Both the position numbers and the translations under genes were made by a program. Under the pieces are notes generated by a model, which saw nothing but the letters and a program-made list of their open reading frames with translations, did not search any database and had not been told where the DNA came from. 10,376 nt of DNA from Dictyocoela muelleri (taxonomy: Eukaryota; Microsporidia), in contig SDVU01000811.1 of assembly GCA_016256075.1 (NCBI GenBank), forward strand, positions 1-10,376, read 5' to 3'. Below, in pieces: positions 1 to 8,161 of the stretch (the stretch's first letter is position 1; each line of letters opens with the position of its first letter).

Positions 1-41
1 ATTTTTAATATCAAATCATTAACAATTAATATCAAAAATTT

Positions 42-112
42 TTCGGCATTTTTTCGGGGAAAATGCCGAAAAAAAAAACCCCCCGAAAAAATGCCTTCGG
101 CATTTTTTCGGG
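42..112. repeat. cluster of CG-containing palindromes
   Basis: The motif TTCGGCATTTTTTCGGG occurs at about 42-58 and again at about 97-112, with an inverted copy at about 81-98. A perfect 14-bp stem (82-95 pairing with 99-112) closes on a 3-base loop, and a second stem pairs 44-52 with 60-68. These GC islands stand out sharply from the AT-rich surroundings. They resemble the hairpin at 324-353. The function is unknown; a mobile-element end or arm module is the likeliest explanation. Confidence 0.75.
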
Positions 113-583
113 CTGCCCGAAGATTTTCTAAAGATAGTGTCTAAGAAACGTTAGAATCGAAAATTCTTGTTAAAAATAAAAATTGCATATTTTTATTAAA
201 AAGATTTCGTGGTGAGTTCTCGTGCTAACAATTTAAGAATTAAATATTAATTATTATAACGCTTTTAATTTGTTTTTTTTTGCGGTGTTTTTTCGTCTCA
301 GTAAAAAAACGCTCAAAAGTCGTGCCGAAAAAACGCGTCGGCTTTTTTTCGGCGGCCGTATATCATTTAATGACTTGTAAATAAAACAATTAAGTATAGT
401 AGCTATATAAGGTGTGTGACATAGTGGGAAATAGTACATTCTTAGAAAACAACAACTAGATAGTTAAATAACGAAAATAATAAACAAAAATACATGCTAA
501 GGACATTCAGAGATAAATCAAATGTTATGTGCATGGCCAGTGTTTGATTATCCTAAATAACAACAAAAAAAAGATTGAAAACC
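113..583. other. AT-rich stretch without a supported gene
   Basis: Apart from the hairpin cluster near 282-357, I see no coding signal, RNA gene or long repeat here. A 61-codon minus-strand frame at 254-439 runs straight through the hairpin repeat and has low-complexity composition, so I do not call it a gene. Confidence 0.5.
282..357. repeat. second CG-containing hairpin cluster
   Basis: The sequence GCCGAAAAAA at 324-333 pairs with TTTTTTCGGC at 344-353 around a 10-base loop. A related run, GCGGTGTTTTTTCG, lies at 282-295. The composition and the motif (CGG next to a run of A or T) match the cluster at 42-112, about 170 bp away, so the two are probably parts of one degenerate repeat element. 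Confidence 0.6.
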
Positions 584-750
584 AAAGGTAAAAAGAATAA
601 AGTCAAAAAATAAGGTCAAAAGAATGTAGTCAAAAGAATAAGGTCAAAAGAATAAAGTAAAAAGTAAAAAATCTAAAAAATAAAGTAAAAAGATTAAAGT
701 AAAAAGAATAAAGTCGAAAGAATAAAGCAAAAAGAATAAAGTAATAATTA
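584..750 (+). repeat. 14-bp tandem repeat array (AAAAGAATAAAGTC)
   Basis: About a dozen degenerate units of roughly 14 bp follow one another, with consensus near AAAAGAATAARGTC. The same kind of unit (AATAAGGGTAAAAA) builds the inner modules of the fold-back element at 8970-9355. The orientation here matches that element's right arm. This suggests that 584-1426 is the right arm of a related element. Confidence 0.8.
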
Positions 751-1055
751 CTTTTCGGCTTAAAAAAATATCTAATCAAACAAAAAAATTCGAAAAAAAA
801 AAAATTGAAATTACTTTTAAATTCAATTTAATTTCGTGTTATTTTTTTCAATTTTTTAAAAATTTTATTAACAAAAATTTGGAGGACATTTTGGTTAGGG
901 TGTGACGAATCGTGACATTTAATATCAAATTTAATTTATAATAATCAATTTTTAAATTCAAAATAAGGGGAACGTTCTGGTTCGCAAGGTACCTTAATAA
1001 TTTGATATCTAAAATTTTCTTGATTAATTTTTTTAATTCAAATTAAATTGTAAAA
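751..1055. other. AT-rich spacer between two tandem arrays
   Basis: This stretch is AT-rich with long A and T runs and no open frame of note. Two isolated, diverged copies of the downstream G-rich unit lie at about 882-905 (with GGACATTTTGGTTAGGG) and about 966-983. The G-rich array therefore once extended further left, or its units were scattered by later insertions. Confidence 0.55.
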
Positions 1056-1259
1056 AGGGAGACATTTTGATTATGGGGGGACATTTTGGTTAGGGTGGGG
1101 GGACCTTTTATGTTTAGGGGGGACATTTTGTTTAGGGGGGACATTTTGGTTATGGGAGACATTTTGGTTATAGGGAACATTTTGGTTAGGGAAGACATTT
1201 AAGTTAGAGGAGACATTTAGGTAGGGGGGCATTTTGGTTAGGGGGGACATTTTGGTTTG
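1056..1259 (+). repeat. G-rich 18-bp minisatellite
   Basis: Roughly ten to twelve units of 17-19 bp, with consensus near GGGGGGACATTTTGGTTA, are arrayed head to tail. All G runs are on the plus strand and many units contain TTAGGG. A 64-codon minus-strand frame through the array, reading as repeated NQNVPP, simply reflects the 18-bp period and is not called a gene. Several closely spaced runs of four to six G could form G-quadruplexes on this strand. Confidence 0.85.
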
Positions 1260-1426
1260 CAACAATTACATTTTAAAAAAATGGCATTAAATTAAATATT
1301 TATTTTTTTTTTAATTTTTAATAATTTTTTTGGAGGTGTCAAAAATTTAAAATGATTCGGCTCAATGAAAATTCGGCCCAGTAACACTGAACCGATAATT
1401 ATGACAGGCCACATAAAAATGTTAAA
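1260..1426. other. AT-rich flank between minisatellite and fold-back arm
   Basis: No gene is seen here. The stretch contains A/T runs and a small cluster of TTCGGC-type words near 1355-1395, which recall the hairpin clusters at the left edge of the window. It shows no clear match to the sequence beyond the right fold-back arm. That arm is cut off at 9783 by another insertion, so the true outer limit of the fold-back on this side is uncertain. Confidence 0.4.
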
Positions 1427-1612
1427 AATAGTGTTAAATAATCATTTGCATTGCATTTAAACATTTTCTAAAAATTATGTATAACTCTTTTCATTAAGAC
1501 ACTCGCAGCCATTTGCGTCCGTAATAAATTGAAAAAAAAATTTAAAAAATTAAGAATAAAAAATATACTTATTTGTTCATAATTGAAAAACAATTGTGTC
1601 CAGGGAATATAG
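1427..1612. repeat. outer part of the left fold-back arm
   Basis: This segment is the inverted counterpart of about 9598-9783. Long stretches match, for example TTATGTATAACTCTTTTCAT, the AATTTATTACGG-type word in reverse orientation, and AAAATATACTT. The 60-codon-plus frame at 9555-9776 on the other arm is therefore repeat sequence and not a gene. The arm stops at 1612 because the LTR retroelement inserted there. Confidence 0.85.
1609..1612. repeat. left target-site duplication ATAG of the LTR element
   Basis: ATAG immediately precedes the left LTR, and the same four bases follow the right LTR at 8727-8730. The uninterrupted fold-back arm on the other side reads TTTAGTTTT at the matching place, which supports this junction as the insertion point. 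Confidence 0.75.
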
Positions 1613-1893
1613 TGAGGAATCCTTGAAGAAATATTCTCAAGGATACGAAAATAATAAAATAGATTTATGCCCTAAAGTATTTTTATTGAAATTGTTTTTA
1701 TTAACATTTTGGACTTTTAATATTTTCGCCATATCTTACACACTCACCTTTTCTTTTATGCTCACTATTGATAGATTAAATTGTAAATTAATAATAAAAA
1801 TATTAATTTACATATTTGGATTTTTAAATTGTAAATTAATATTTCTTCTATCAATTAAATAAATTTAAAATATAATTTTATGTGGATAACACA
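1613..1893 (-). repeat. 3' LTR of the fossil retroelement
   Basis: This 281-bp segment matches 8449-8726 in the same orientation, with shared words such as TTTTATTAACATTTTGG, CTTACACACTCAC and ATTAATAATAAAAATATTAA. An 88-codon plus-strand frame across it (1596-1862) is LTR sequence and not a gene. A purine-rich stretch on the minus strand just outside it (about 1894-1915) is a plausible polypurine tract. Confidence 0.88.
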
Positions 1894-1919
1894 GTCACCC
1901 GTTCTTCATTTTCTGTTTT

Positions 1920-2800
1920 TATATTTAGACGATTTTAAAGATTTAAAATTTACCAGATTAATTCCCTCTTATATTAATCAGTACCCGATTATATTTTTCA
2001 CATATTGTTTGAAATTTAAAAGATACCTCTCAAAGCAGTGCAACTTTACTCTTGTTTTTTGATTTGACGTAAACATTGTCGTTGCGTGAAGGATTAGCGA
2101 ATTTTATATTGCATTTTATCTCATGTCTTTCAAACGCACTTCTTCTGTATTAATATTTGCATTTTTTATCAATTCTTTTAATGATAGAATTATTTTATTT
2201 GTAACTGAGATTTACCAATAAAAATTTCAAAAGGTGAAAATTTAAAAGTGCTGTGTGTAATTAAATTTATTCATTTTCAATCATGTTTTGAATACTATGA
2301 GCTATAAGATTAAATAATTAATTTCTCATAATTTATTTTATCATTTTCTCTATTCTTACAGAAATTGAATTCATTGTTTGGTTAAAGATCGTACCTTCTT
2401 TACATATTCCAATTTTTGAAGCCATATCTTCAAAGTAATTGCTTAAATATCGTTTTCCGTGATCAGTAAGCATTTTTTTAGGAGTACCATATTGACTGAA
2501 ACATATTTCATTTAAAGCTTTTAAAACTGATTTAGAAGTTATGCTTTTTAAGATTTCCACTTTAGTGAATCTTGAACAAATATCAAGGATTGTAATTACA
2601 TATATTTTTGATCAACCTCATTTTTTGAAAGTTTAGTGAAAGGCCCTACTATACTGTCGATACGTAATAATTAGAAGCTTTATTTTAGAAGAAACCCTTA
2701 GAACGGGTATTCATTTGATTATAGTGTTTACATTTTACACATTTATGGCACTCTTAAACTATTAAAGTTATTTTATTTTTTAAATAATCGGTCTCTATTA
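1920..2800 (-). pseudogene. integrase region of the fossil retroelement
   Basis: Read on the minus strand, an HHCC-like zinc-finger remnant lies near 2700-2790. It is followed by core-domain sequence containing DICSRFTK (about 2570-2600) and YGTPKKMLTDHGKRYLSNYF (about 2435-2495), both characteristic of Ty3/gypsy integrase. Farther on is SPFEI-type sequence (near 2225-2240) and a decayed C-terminal part reaching the 3' LTR. In life it would have inserted the cDNA. It is part of the broken element and is not a functional gene. Confidence 0.85.
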
Positions 2801-3179
2801 TTCTTTTTAAAGTGTTATATAAGCTATTTATTCTGTGATTGACCAGTATTTCATGGGTGTATATCAGTGTTTCATTTTCTTATTTTTATCAAGTTCAAAT
2901 TTTCTAATTTTTTTTGATTTACATTTTTTATTTAATTTATGCACAATATTATGATGTTTATCTTGCGTTTGAGGTATCCCCGATTTTAAAAATGCGAGAT
3001 AACGTGTCAGCGCCTGATTTTAGTTTTCTATGTAAGTACTATATTGAGCAATCGAAATATTGCAACCTCATATTCCATATTTCTATTATTTTAATTGAAT
3101 CATTTTAATTGTAAATTATGTTTTTATTATCAGCATAAACTAAAATTTTACTATCAAATATGATATTCCTATATTATAA

Positions 3180-3350
3180 AGTGGCTTAAACACCGAAAGC
3201 ATTTCTTTCTCAGCTGATATATATATTCATCTACTTCTACAAGTTTATACTGTAAAGTGATATAATTTCGCTATTTTTTATATTAAAATACCTTCAATTG
3301 CATTCATGCCCGCATCAGTAAATAATTCAGAATGTTCACTAAGATCAAGT
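3180..3350 (-). pseudogene. RNase H region of the fossil retroelement
   Basis: Minus-strand translation shows LFTDAGMNAIEGIL-like sequence followed by an ISAEKEMLSVFKPL-like stretch. These match the start and the ISEKE-type motif of gypsy RNase H. The position between RT and integrase agrees with the gypsy order. Plus-strand frames across this area and at 3353-3744 lie antisense to the element. Confidence 0.75.
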
Positions 3351-3599
3351 AAATGCAATTGAGGTTGACTCTCGATGCAAATGTGAAATTTTTAAGAAAT
3401 GATTTATCTTTTTCATTCCATTTGAATTTTATTTCATTTTTAAGCTTTGATGTAAGAGGATTTATTTTATCACTTAAATTACCTATATATGGTCCGAAAA
3501 ATTGTATAGATCATATTGTTTTCATAAGTTGTTTTTGTTCTTAGGTTTGCAAATTACTTTTACTTTTGATAATTTAGATTCATCAGGTTTTATAAAACC

Positions 3600-4080
3600 A
3601 CCATTTATATTTGTCCAAATATACAATTTCAGTTTTAAATATTTCGCTTTTATTGAAGTTAATTTAAACATTCGCGTCTCATTGTCTCTTAAGCACTGTT
3701 ATAAGTTGGATTTCGTGGTCTTTTTCTGTTTTTCTAAATATTAAGATATCATATAATAAAATTTTCACAATGTGTTATTCATTGAACAGTTCACACCTTA
3801 ATTGTTGGAAATGAAAAAGCGTAGTATCAGCCAAAAGGTAGTCTCAAATATCCAAATTTATCATATTTTTAGCAGTATTGCGGTTTTAGGAATAGCATTT
3901 CCGGAAATCTTTAATTGATAAAAACCAAATGAGGGTCTATTTTCGGGAATTATTTAGATTCTTATAAATAAAAAAATTGATTCTTCAGTTTTTGATACGA
4001 AAATGTTTGTGATAGGGTTATATTATTCAGATTTCTATAATAAACCACTAGTCTAACTGTTTTAGCTGGTTTGTGAATTA
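3600..4080 (-). pseudogene. reverse transcriptase region of the fossil retroelement
   Basis: On the minus strand, RLVVYYRNLNNITL (about 4015-4060), FYQLKISGNAIPKTA (about 3880-3925) and VKILLYDILIF (about 3735-3770) follow in the order expected of Ty3/gypsy RT palm and fingers motifs. The region would have copied the element RNA into DNA. It is decayed like the rest of the element. Confidence 0.85.
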
Positions 4081-4559
4081 CGAATGTCGGTGAAGAGAAG
4101 TATGACTTGGATTTTCTGATTATCTTGTTTGCTATCAGATCTTTTAAATTTATTTCTACATTTCCTTTATGTTTGGAAAGTACAGGATATTTCTGTGTTG
4201 GATAATTTTATCAATATAAGATTTATTACATGTCTATTTGTAGGAATCTTATCTACCTTTGGATTATTATATTTACAATGTTCAATAAATTTGTAAACAT
4301 TATTTTCTATTATTTTATTTTTATATTATTTTCACATTCATGCACAGATATTTCATTGTCATTCAATTTAAATATAAAATTCGGCATATAAATTGAACTT
4401 TTATGCCTTTTAAAAAATTCAATGTCGATAATAGCTTCACATGGTAAATTATTAAGTAAATAAAATTTGTAAGGAAAGGAAGGAAACTATTTTGTTATAT
4501 CCGAGATATATATCAATGTATTGATCAATCTTTGAAACATCATCATTTCCTAAAACAAT

Positions 4560-4660
4560 TTTTATTGGCGTACATTTTTAAATTTTTTAGAAATGGAATA
4601 TGTTTTTTTGTAATTTATGAAATTCGTTGTCGACCCTGTGTCAATTGTTAAATAAAAAAG
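4560..4660 (-). pseudogene. aspartic protease region of the fossil retroelement
   Basis: The minus-strand sequence reads YLTIDTGSTTNFIN around 4610-4650, with the DTGS signature of retroviral-type aspartic proteases. It lies upstream of RT in the element's reading direction, as in gypsy elements. Confidence 0.8.
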
Positions 4661-4669
4661 AAAAATTTT

Positions 4670-5090
4670 GAAAGTAGGGTTTAATATAATGATCTTTTCT
4701 TTTATAGAATTCATATTTTATCCGCTAGTTTTTCTTCTGTGTGAAACATTCTGAGCTACTAAGGTTACCAATTATGAACTTTGTGATATTTTCGAAATTT
4801 TTAGTATTTTAAAATATTGAATCTGGAGTTTTATTTTTATTTAAATTGAATGCTTGATTACTACTTTGCTCATTTAATTTTATTTCAACTATTTCTGACT
4901 TTTAAAGAATATTTTCTGATGAAAAGAGGTGTATTTATGTCAAATACACGGTTATTTCTATATGAAAATTCTTCATAAAGTTATCTTCAATTCTATTAGT
5001 TATTTCATTGAGGTTAAAGTTATTACAACGAGCAAATTTACGCGTCCTTCAGTAATTGGAAAATAATAATCTTTGATTAATGAGACATAA
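4670..5090 (-). pseudogene. gag C-terminal region of the fossil retroelement
   Basis: This stretch lies between the protease and the Merlin insertion. Minus-strand translation gives polar, Asn/Lys-rich sequence with a possible nucleocapsid-like Cys/His section near 4740-4790. The assignment rests mainly on position in the element. Confidence 0.45.
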
Positions 5091-5130
5091 AACTTGTTAA
5101 TTTTAGGGGTGTATATTTTTAAAAATTACC
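5091..5130 (+). repeat. left terminal inverted repeat of the Merlin element
   Basis: This segment aligns with the reverse complement of 6057-6096 at about 80% or more by eye, including AACTTGTTAATTT, the G run and the TTTTTAAAAA section. Confidence 0.85.
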
Positions 5131-5203
5131 ATTTGTACCCTTCAATGGAACAGTAATTAATAATTTAAATTTGATTTTTGATAATATCACTCATTTATTG
5201 TTT

Positions 5204-5971
5204 TCTCGAGGGTGTTTGTATTGTGGTTCGTCATTTAAATGGCATTCAAAAAAAGTTTATATGGTTCGATGTCGTTGTAAACATTGTTCTAAGATATGTT
5301 CACTTTTTTATAATACTATATTTTCGTCTAATTATGAAAAAAAAACATAGAGAAACTTTTTATTTTGTAAAAATGGTTATCAGGTTCTTCATTATAGAAA
5401 TACAAAAGAGAACATTGGTTTCACGACATCGAGTTTATAAGTTATTACGAAATATATCAAAGTTAAATATAGATGATAAATACTATGCATACTTTGACAA
5501 GATAGAAAGTGGTGGTATAATAGTTGAGGTTGATGAATCGATGTTTGGGAAGTGAAAATATGAACGTGGCCACAAACTTACCGGTGTCGGATCTTTGGTG
5601 CATTAGATAGAAGTATTGATAGGCGGATTATATAAAAAGTTTCAAAACCGGGTCTATGAATGAATTGGAATGCTTTTAAAAAAACATTTGTGAAAAATGA
5701 TTCGGTAATATTTTCTGATGGTTGGAGTGGTTATTCAAACATCAAAAACTTTTTTATCGATCATAAAGTTGTTAATCATTCAAAAGAATTTGTTGATTCA
5801 AAAACCGGAACACATATTAATGCCATTGAGGAATGTCGGTCGGCTATAAAGAAAATTATTTCTTTTCGCCACAGAACTAGGAAACTTATTGATATTTGTC
5901 TTTTAATATTTATGATCAATAGAAATGAGAAAAATGTCTCATTTGATTTTTTTATTAAATTAATTTTTTAA
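5204..5971 (+). pseudogene. Merlin transposase, broken
   Basis: This encoded a DDE transposase of the IS1595/ISXO2-Merlin group, which cuts and pastes the element by binding its terminal repeats. The N-terminal zinc ribbon is readable from about 5213 (CLYCG, then RCRCKHCSKIC at 5267-5299, then NTIFSSN). After a frame change in the A run near 5335 comes the first catalytic Asp in VDESMFGK (Asp codon 5532). KYERGHKLTG follows, then after another frame change near 5580 FGALDRSIDRRII. The second Asp is in SDGWSGYSN (codon 5717), and VNHSKEFVDSKTG and the Glu in NAIEECRS (codon 5828) complete the triad. Disruptions seen are two frame changes, an in-frame TGA at 5553, TAA at 5633 and TGA at 5657. 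No convincing ATG start is visible. Length (about 250 codons) is near the family norm, so decay is by point and small indel changes. Confidence 0.87.
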
Positions 5972-6056
5972 AAACAAAATTTTTTTAAATTATTTTTTTT
6001 TAAAAAATATTTTTTTATAAATTATTTTTTTTAAAATTTTTTTTTTGTTAAGTAGA

Positions 6057-6096
6057 GGTATTTTTTTTAAAAAATAATTCCCTAAATTAACAAGTT
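6057..6096 (-). repeat. right terminal inverted repeat of the Merlin element
   Basis: This is the inverted partner of 5091-5130, closing the element after a long T/A-rich 3' tail (5972-6056). Confidence 0.85.
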
Positions 6097-6251
6097 ATAT
6101 GGCGCCAGCTCCTAATCTTTCATTAAAATGAAATTCTCTTGTTTTATTTTTTCAATGTATTTCAAATAAAAAAAATGGTGGGGTTTGGGATATTTGGCAT
6201 TTATTAATGATTGATTTATAGTTTCGATAGCTCATTTTTTTTGTAATTAAT
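6097..6251 (-). pseudogene. retroelement strip between two insertions
   Basis: This 155-bp strip separates the Merlin element from the 1.9-kb TIR element. By position it belongs to the gag part of the LTR element. Nothing else is recognisable. The palindrome TGGCGCCA at 6100-6107 abuts the Merlin end. Confidence 0.45.
6245..6251. repeat. left 7-bp target duplication AATTAAT
   Basis: AATTAAT directly precedes the left terminal repeat and recurs directly after the right one at 8155-8161. Because the sequence is simple and AT-rich, a chance match of one or two bases at the edges cannot be excluded. Confidence 0.7.
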
Positions 6252-6425
6252 GTTGCATTTTATGGATTCATCATGTCATTGGTCCATTAATGAATTTATA
6301 AGAAAAATTAATTAAAAAATTAATTAAGCATTGATTTTATTAACGAAACTTGCATTTTGTGCGTCCACTCTTTTAATTCATTAATGAATTTTTTAAAACC
6401 ATGTTATCAATCCATTTTTTCGAAA
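6252..6425 (+). repeat. left terminal inverted repeat of the 1.9-kb element
   Basis: This 174-bp repeat contains two copies of the 18-bp motif TTGCATTTTRTGNRTCCA, at 6253-6270 and 6350-6367, and ends with CCATGTTATCAATCCATTTT. Each feature is mirrored in the right repeat. Confidence 0.9.
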
Positions 6426-7224
6426 CACATTAAATTATTAATAACAATTTCATAAAAATACAGAAAAAATACTTGTGACAATCAAATTGCAAAAATTAAT
6501 CGAAATCGCACATTTCACTCTTGAATTGACAACAACTTAAATATGCCCATAAATCTTCCTACAATTAAAGTACAATTTAAGATTTTAACAATAGTATAGA
6601 ATCCATCATAATAAATTGATTCTGGCTGCTATCTTCGATTATTTTGATTGTTATCAAAATACTTTAATAAAATAATTTTATCATTCAATTTAAAATACTT
6701 CTTTATCATTTAAATCATCAATACGAGAGTAAAAAGACGCATATAATTAAAAATTTAACCTTTATTTATCCTGTATACTGTTATAATCACAAATAACAGG
6801 TTAACTTGTGAGTTCACAATATTAATTTTTCTAAATATAATGAAAAGGCCTATTTTTTGTAGCTCTATGAGGAGTGTAGTTATAATGGAATAAAACGTCT
6901 TTATACTTTTAACCCACTTAAATTTATAATCTAATGACAATGTAAATATCTCCTAAAATTTCAATAAAAACTTTATATTTGACACCGAATTCGAATATAT
7001 CGAGGTCTTCCATGAATATAACTGTCTTAAAAATGCGTATTTAATCAAAATATTTTTTGCAAAATTACCTGTCATTTTCAGTATATGTGAAACTCCAAAG
7101 TCCTTATGTATAAAAAATATTTTCTATAATATCCATAAAAGTTATATAATATATTTTTAAGAAGAAAAGCAAATGCAAATTTTATAAAGCAATCAATCAA
7201 AATCAAGGCATACTTGTAACCTAA
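6426..7224. other. interior of the 1.9-kb element, no named gene
   Basis: The stretch is AT-rich with stops in all frames. Two minus-strand open pieces are present, one near 6940-7110 (with KDFGVSHILKMTGNFAKN) and one of 61 codons at 6755-6940. Neither resembles a family I can name. If the element was autonomous, this is where the catalytic part of its transposase would lie. Confidence 0.35.
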
Positions 7225-7230
7225 ATAAAT
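7225..7230. repeat. left 6-bp target duplication ATAAAT of the hairpin element
   Basis: ATAAAT abuts the left end of the hairpin and is repeated at 7529-7534 after the right end. A reading with one base moved into the element shortens the duplication to four bases. Confidence 0.7.
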
Positions 7231-7528
7231 TGGTACTACTCCGTTCAGAACTCCCATTTTTTTCTTGTGTAAAAAAAGGAATGTAATATTTGTTAGAAAT
7301 AAAAAAGCATGATAAACTCAAAAATGTTGTCGGAATTGTCTAATATTTAATTTTTACAATACTTTTTTTAATTTCGCATAGCGAAATTAACAAAAGTATT
7401 AAAAAAATCAAAAATTAGACAATTCAGATAACATTTTTGAGTTTATCATGATTTTTTTACCTCGTCGAATAGTACATTCTTTTTTTTTCCTCAAGAAAAA
7501 ATTGGGAGTCCTGAACGGAGTAGTACCA
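7231..7528. mobile_element. 298-bp hairpin element (MITE-like)
   Basis: Two arms, 7231-7377 and 7381-7528, are inverted copies of about 147 bp at close to 90% identity by eye, separated by 3 bases. The ends read TGGTACTACTCCGTTCAG...CTGAACGGAGTAGTACCA. The 6-bp ATAAAT flanks both sides (7225-7230 and 7529-7534). It has no coding capacity and would need a transposase supplied elsewhere. It lies inside the 1.9-kb element and is therefore younger. Confidence 0.9.
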
Positions 7529-7534
7529 ATAAAT
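7529..7534. repeat. right 6-bp target duplication ATAAAT of the hairpin element
   Basis: This is the partner of 7225-7230, directly after the terminal TAGTACCA. Confidence 0.7.
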
Positions 7535-7984
7535 TCATCTACACGCTAAAATCAATTATTTTAGCAAAAATACTTTGATGTATATTTTTAATTATAATTG
7601 GCCGAATATTTTTATAGTATCGGGTTATAATTTTTAATTACACGTATCATATGATTTATGAAATTATTAATATTTTTTGAAGTTATTCCGTAAAATTGAT
7701 CATCCATTGAATTTTTAAATTTGCTAAGACCAATATTCCCAAAGATACTTTTCTTAATAGCAGATGTTTATTATTGTTTCATTATTGGAATAAAACTTTT
7801 TTAATGTATTTTCATATTTAAAACGGTTAAATTAGATTGAAATACGAATTTGGAGCATTTTACTAGCAATTTCTTTACAAAATGCCTTGTTAAGATTGAG
7901 AATGATTTTATGATGTAAAAATTTATACACTACAAAAAGCTCTTCTGGTGTTTCTATCTTATATAACTGACATAAATATTGGTT
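7535..7984 (-). pseudogene. possible transposase remnant, unrecognised
   Basis: On the minus strand an open piece runs from inside the right terminal repeat to a stop at 7832-7834 and contains ETPEELFVVYKFLHHK and ALNKAFCKEIASK-like sequence, amphipathic and protein-like. Beyond it the frames are closed by many stops. Its place just inside a long terminal inverted repeat suggests the start of a transposase. I do not recognise the family, and chance openness in AT-rich DNA is possible. Confidence 0.3.
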
Positions 7985-8154
7985 TTGAAAAAATGGATTG
8001 ATAACATGGTTTTAAAAATTTTTTGGTGAATTAAAAGAGTGGATGCATAAAATGCAAGTGTTGTAAATAAAATAAATGCTTAATTAATTTTTTAATTAAA
8101 TTTTATTGTCGATTCATTAATGGACCATGACATGATGGACCCACAAAATGCAAC
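7985..8154 (-). repeat. right terminal inverted repeat of the 1.9-kb element
   Basis: This 170-bp repeat is inverted relative to 6252-6425. The two 18-bp motif copies lie at 8136-8153 and 8040-8057, with nearly the same spacing as on the left. Confidence 0.9.
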
Positions 8155-8161
8155 AATTAAT
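8155..8161. repeat. right 7-bp target duplication AATTAAT
   Basis: This is the second copy of the duplication. It adjoins the right terminal repeat and marks the return to retroelement sequence. Confidence 0.7.

Larger units (their letters stand above)
5091..6096 (+). mobile_element. Merlin (IS1016/IS1595-like) DNA transposon
   Basis: Terminal inverted repeats of about 40 bp flank a transposase remnant. The left end, AACTTGTTAATTTTAGGGG at 5091, matches in inverted orientation the right end CCCTAAATTAACAAGTT at 6080-6096. The matching may reach 5 bases further out (5086 and 6101). Total length is about 1.0 kb, normal for Merlin. I could not find the 8-9-bp target duplication expected of the family, so the flanks have probably mutated. 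The element lies in the gag region of the LTR retroelement, in the opposite orientation. Confidence 0.87.
6252..8154. mobile_element. 1.9-kb DNA element with ~170-bp terminal inverted repeats
   Basis: Inverted repeats at 6252-6425 and 7985-8154 begin GTTGCATTTT and end AAAATGCAAC. The 7-bp direct repeat AATTAAT flanks the element (6245-6251 and 8155-8161). The interior contains a later hairpin insertion (7231-7528) and short minus-strand open pieces that resemble coding sequence but match no transposase I recognise. Long terminal repeats recall Mutator-like elements, but a 7-bp duplication and the lack of a recognisable domain leave the superfamily open. It may be a decayed autonomous element or a non-autonomous one. 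Confidence 0.85.

Noticed and set aside
254-439. 61-codon minus-strand frame
   Set aside because: It crosses the CG hairpin repeat, has no recognisable domain, and such frames are expected by chance.
584-1259. CRISPR array
   Set aside because: The units are directly tandem with no unique spacers, and the context is eukaryotic transposon DNA.
1056-1259. Telomere tract
   Set aside because: TTAGGG occurs only inside longer 18-bp units that also contain ACATTTTGG; it is a minisatellite, not a telomeric array.
1071-1265. 64-codon minus-strand frame with NQNVPP repeats
   Set aside because: It is the translation of the 18-bp minisatellite; the period divisible by three keeps the frame open.
1596-1862. 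88-codon plus-strand frame with hydrophobic stretches
   Set aside because: It lies almost wholly in the 3' LTR, which recurs at 8449-8726.
1880-2062. 60-codon plus-strand frame
   Set aside because: It lies antisense to the integrase end of the LTR fossil and resembles nothing known.
2914-3744. Three plus-strand frames at 2914-3108, 3353-3544 and 3502-3744
   Set aside because: All are antisense to the RT, RNase H and integrase regions of the fossil retroelement.
5078-6110. Target-site duplication of the Merlin element
   Set aside because: No 8-9-base match was found between the two flanks at any plausible choice of ends.
6097-6112. TGGCGCC motif as a retroviral primer-binding site
   Set aside because: It is a short palindrome beside the Merlin end, far from the 5' LTR at 8449-8726, so it is not in the expected place.
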